Assembly (NCBI GenBank): GCA_031553005.1
Contig: JAVBMA010000034.1
Coordinates: 1 to 15,590 of the forward strand
Direction of reading: 5' to 3'
From: RGIG9379 sp031553005
GTDB taxonomy: Bacteria; Bacteroidota; Bacteroidia; Bacteroidales; Paludibacteraceae
DNA: 15,590 bases
The notes under the pieces were generated by a model. The model searched no databases and was not told where the DNA came from. It saw only the letters and a program-made list of their open reading frames with translations. This document shows, piece after piece, positions 15,567 to 15,590 of the stretch; position 1 is the first letter of the stretch, and each line of letters starts with the position of its first letter. The position numbers and the translations under genes are program-made.

Positions 15567-15590
15567 GACTACTCTCATATCCGACCCCGT

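Overview
The window looks like chromosomal DNA from a member of the Bacteroidota, most likely the order Bacteroidales. Evidence: promoter elements of the Bacteroides type (-7 TAnnTTTG with an upstream TTTG) in front of nadE and the DUF3109 gene, little use of Shine-Dalgarno sites, housekeeping proteins of Bacteroidales type (two-domain NadE, TopB, M16 protease, DUF3109 protein), and exported propeller and fibronectin-III proteins. A genus cannot be named from sequence reading alone.

Region 1 (155-7460, + strand) is a tight run of three genes, all with signal peptides: a beta-propeller protein, a ~950-residue beta-rich protein that I do not recognise, and a protein built of about five fibronectin-III-like modules. 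Spacing is 38 and 14 bases, so they are probably one operon for an envelope or cell-surface structure of unknown function. This is the best candidate here for an undescribed system. The first gene is clearly more AT-rich than the next two.

Region 2 (7461-8071) has no gene. It holds an inverted-repeat element of about 406 bp with a smaller palindromic element of about 162 bp nested inside it, then a strong bidirectional terminator and a short palindromic repeat that also occurs near the left end of the window.

Region 3 (8072-12916, - strand) contains nadE, a SanA/YdcF-family membrane protein gene and topB, read in that order with gaps of 79 and 89 bases. A well-formed promoter lies just upstream of nadE and decides its start codon.

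Region 4 (12969-13524) has no gene. It holds a second element, bounded by 25-bp perfect inverted repeats, with a copy of a ~95-bp double-hairpin repeat nested inside; another copy of that repeat lies at 15472-15566.

Region 5 (13525-15434, + strand) contains a cysteine-rich DUF3109-family gene and an M16 zinc protease gene, separated by a degenerate short tandem repeat. nadE and the DUF3109 gene are divergent. The housekeeping genes look intact; the unusual content is the surface-protein operon and the dense intergenic repeats.
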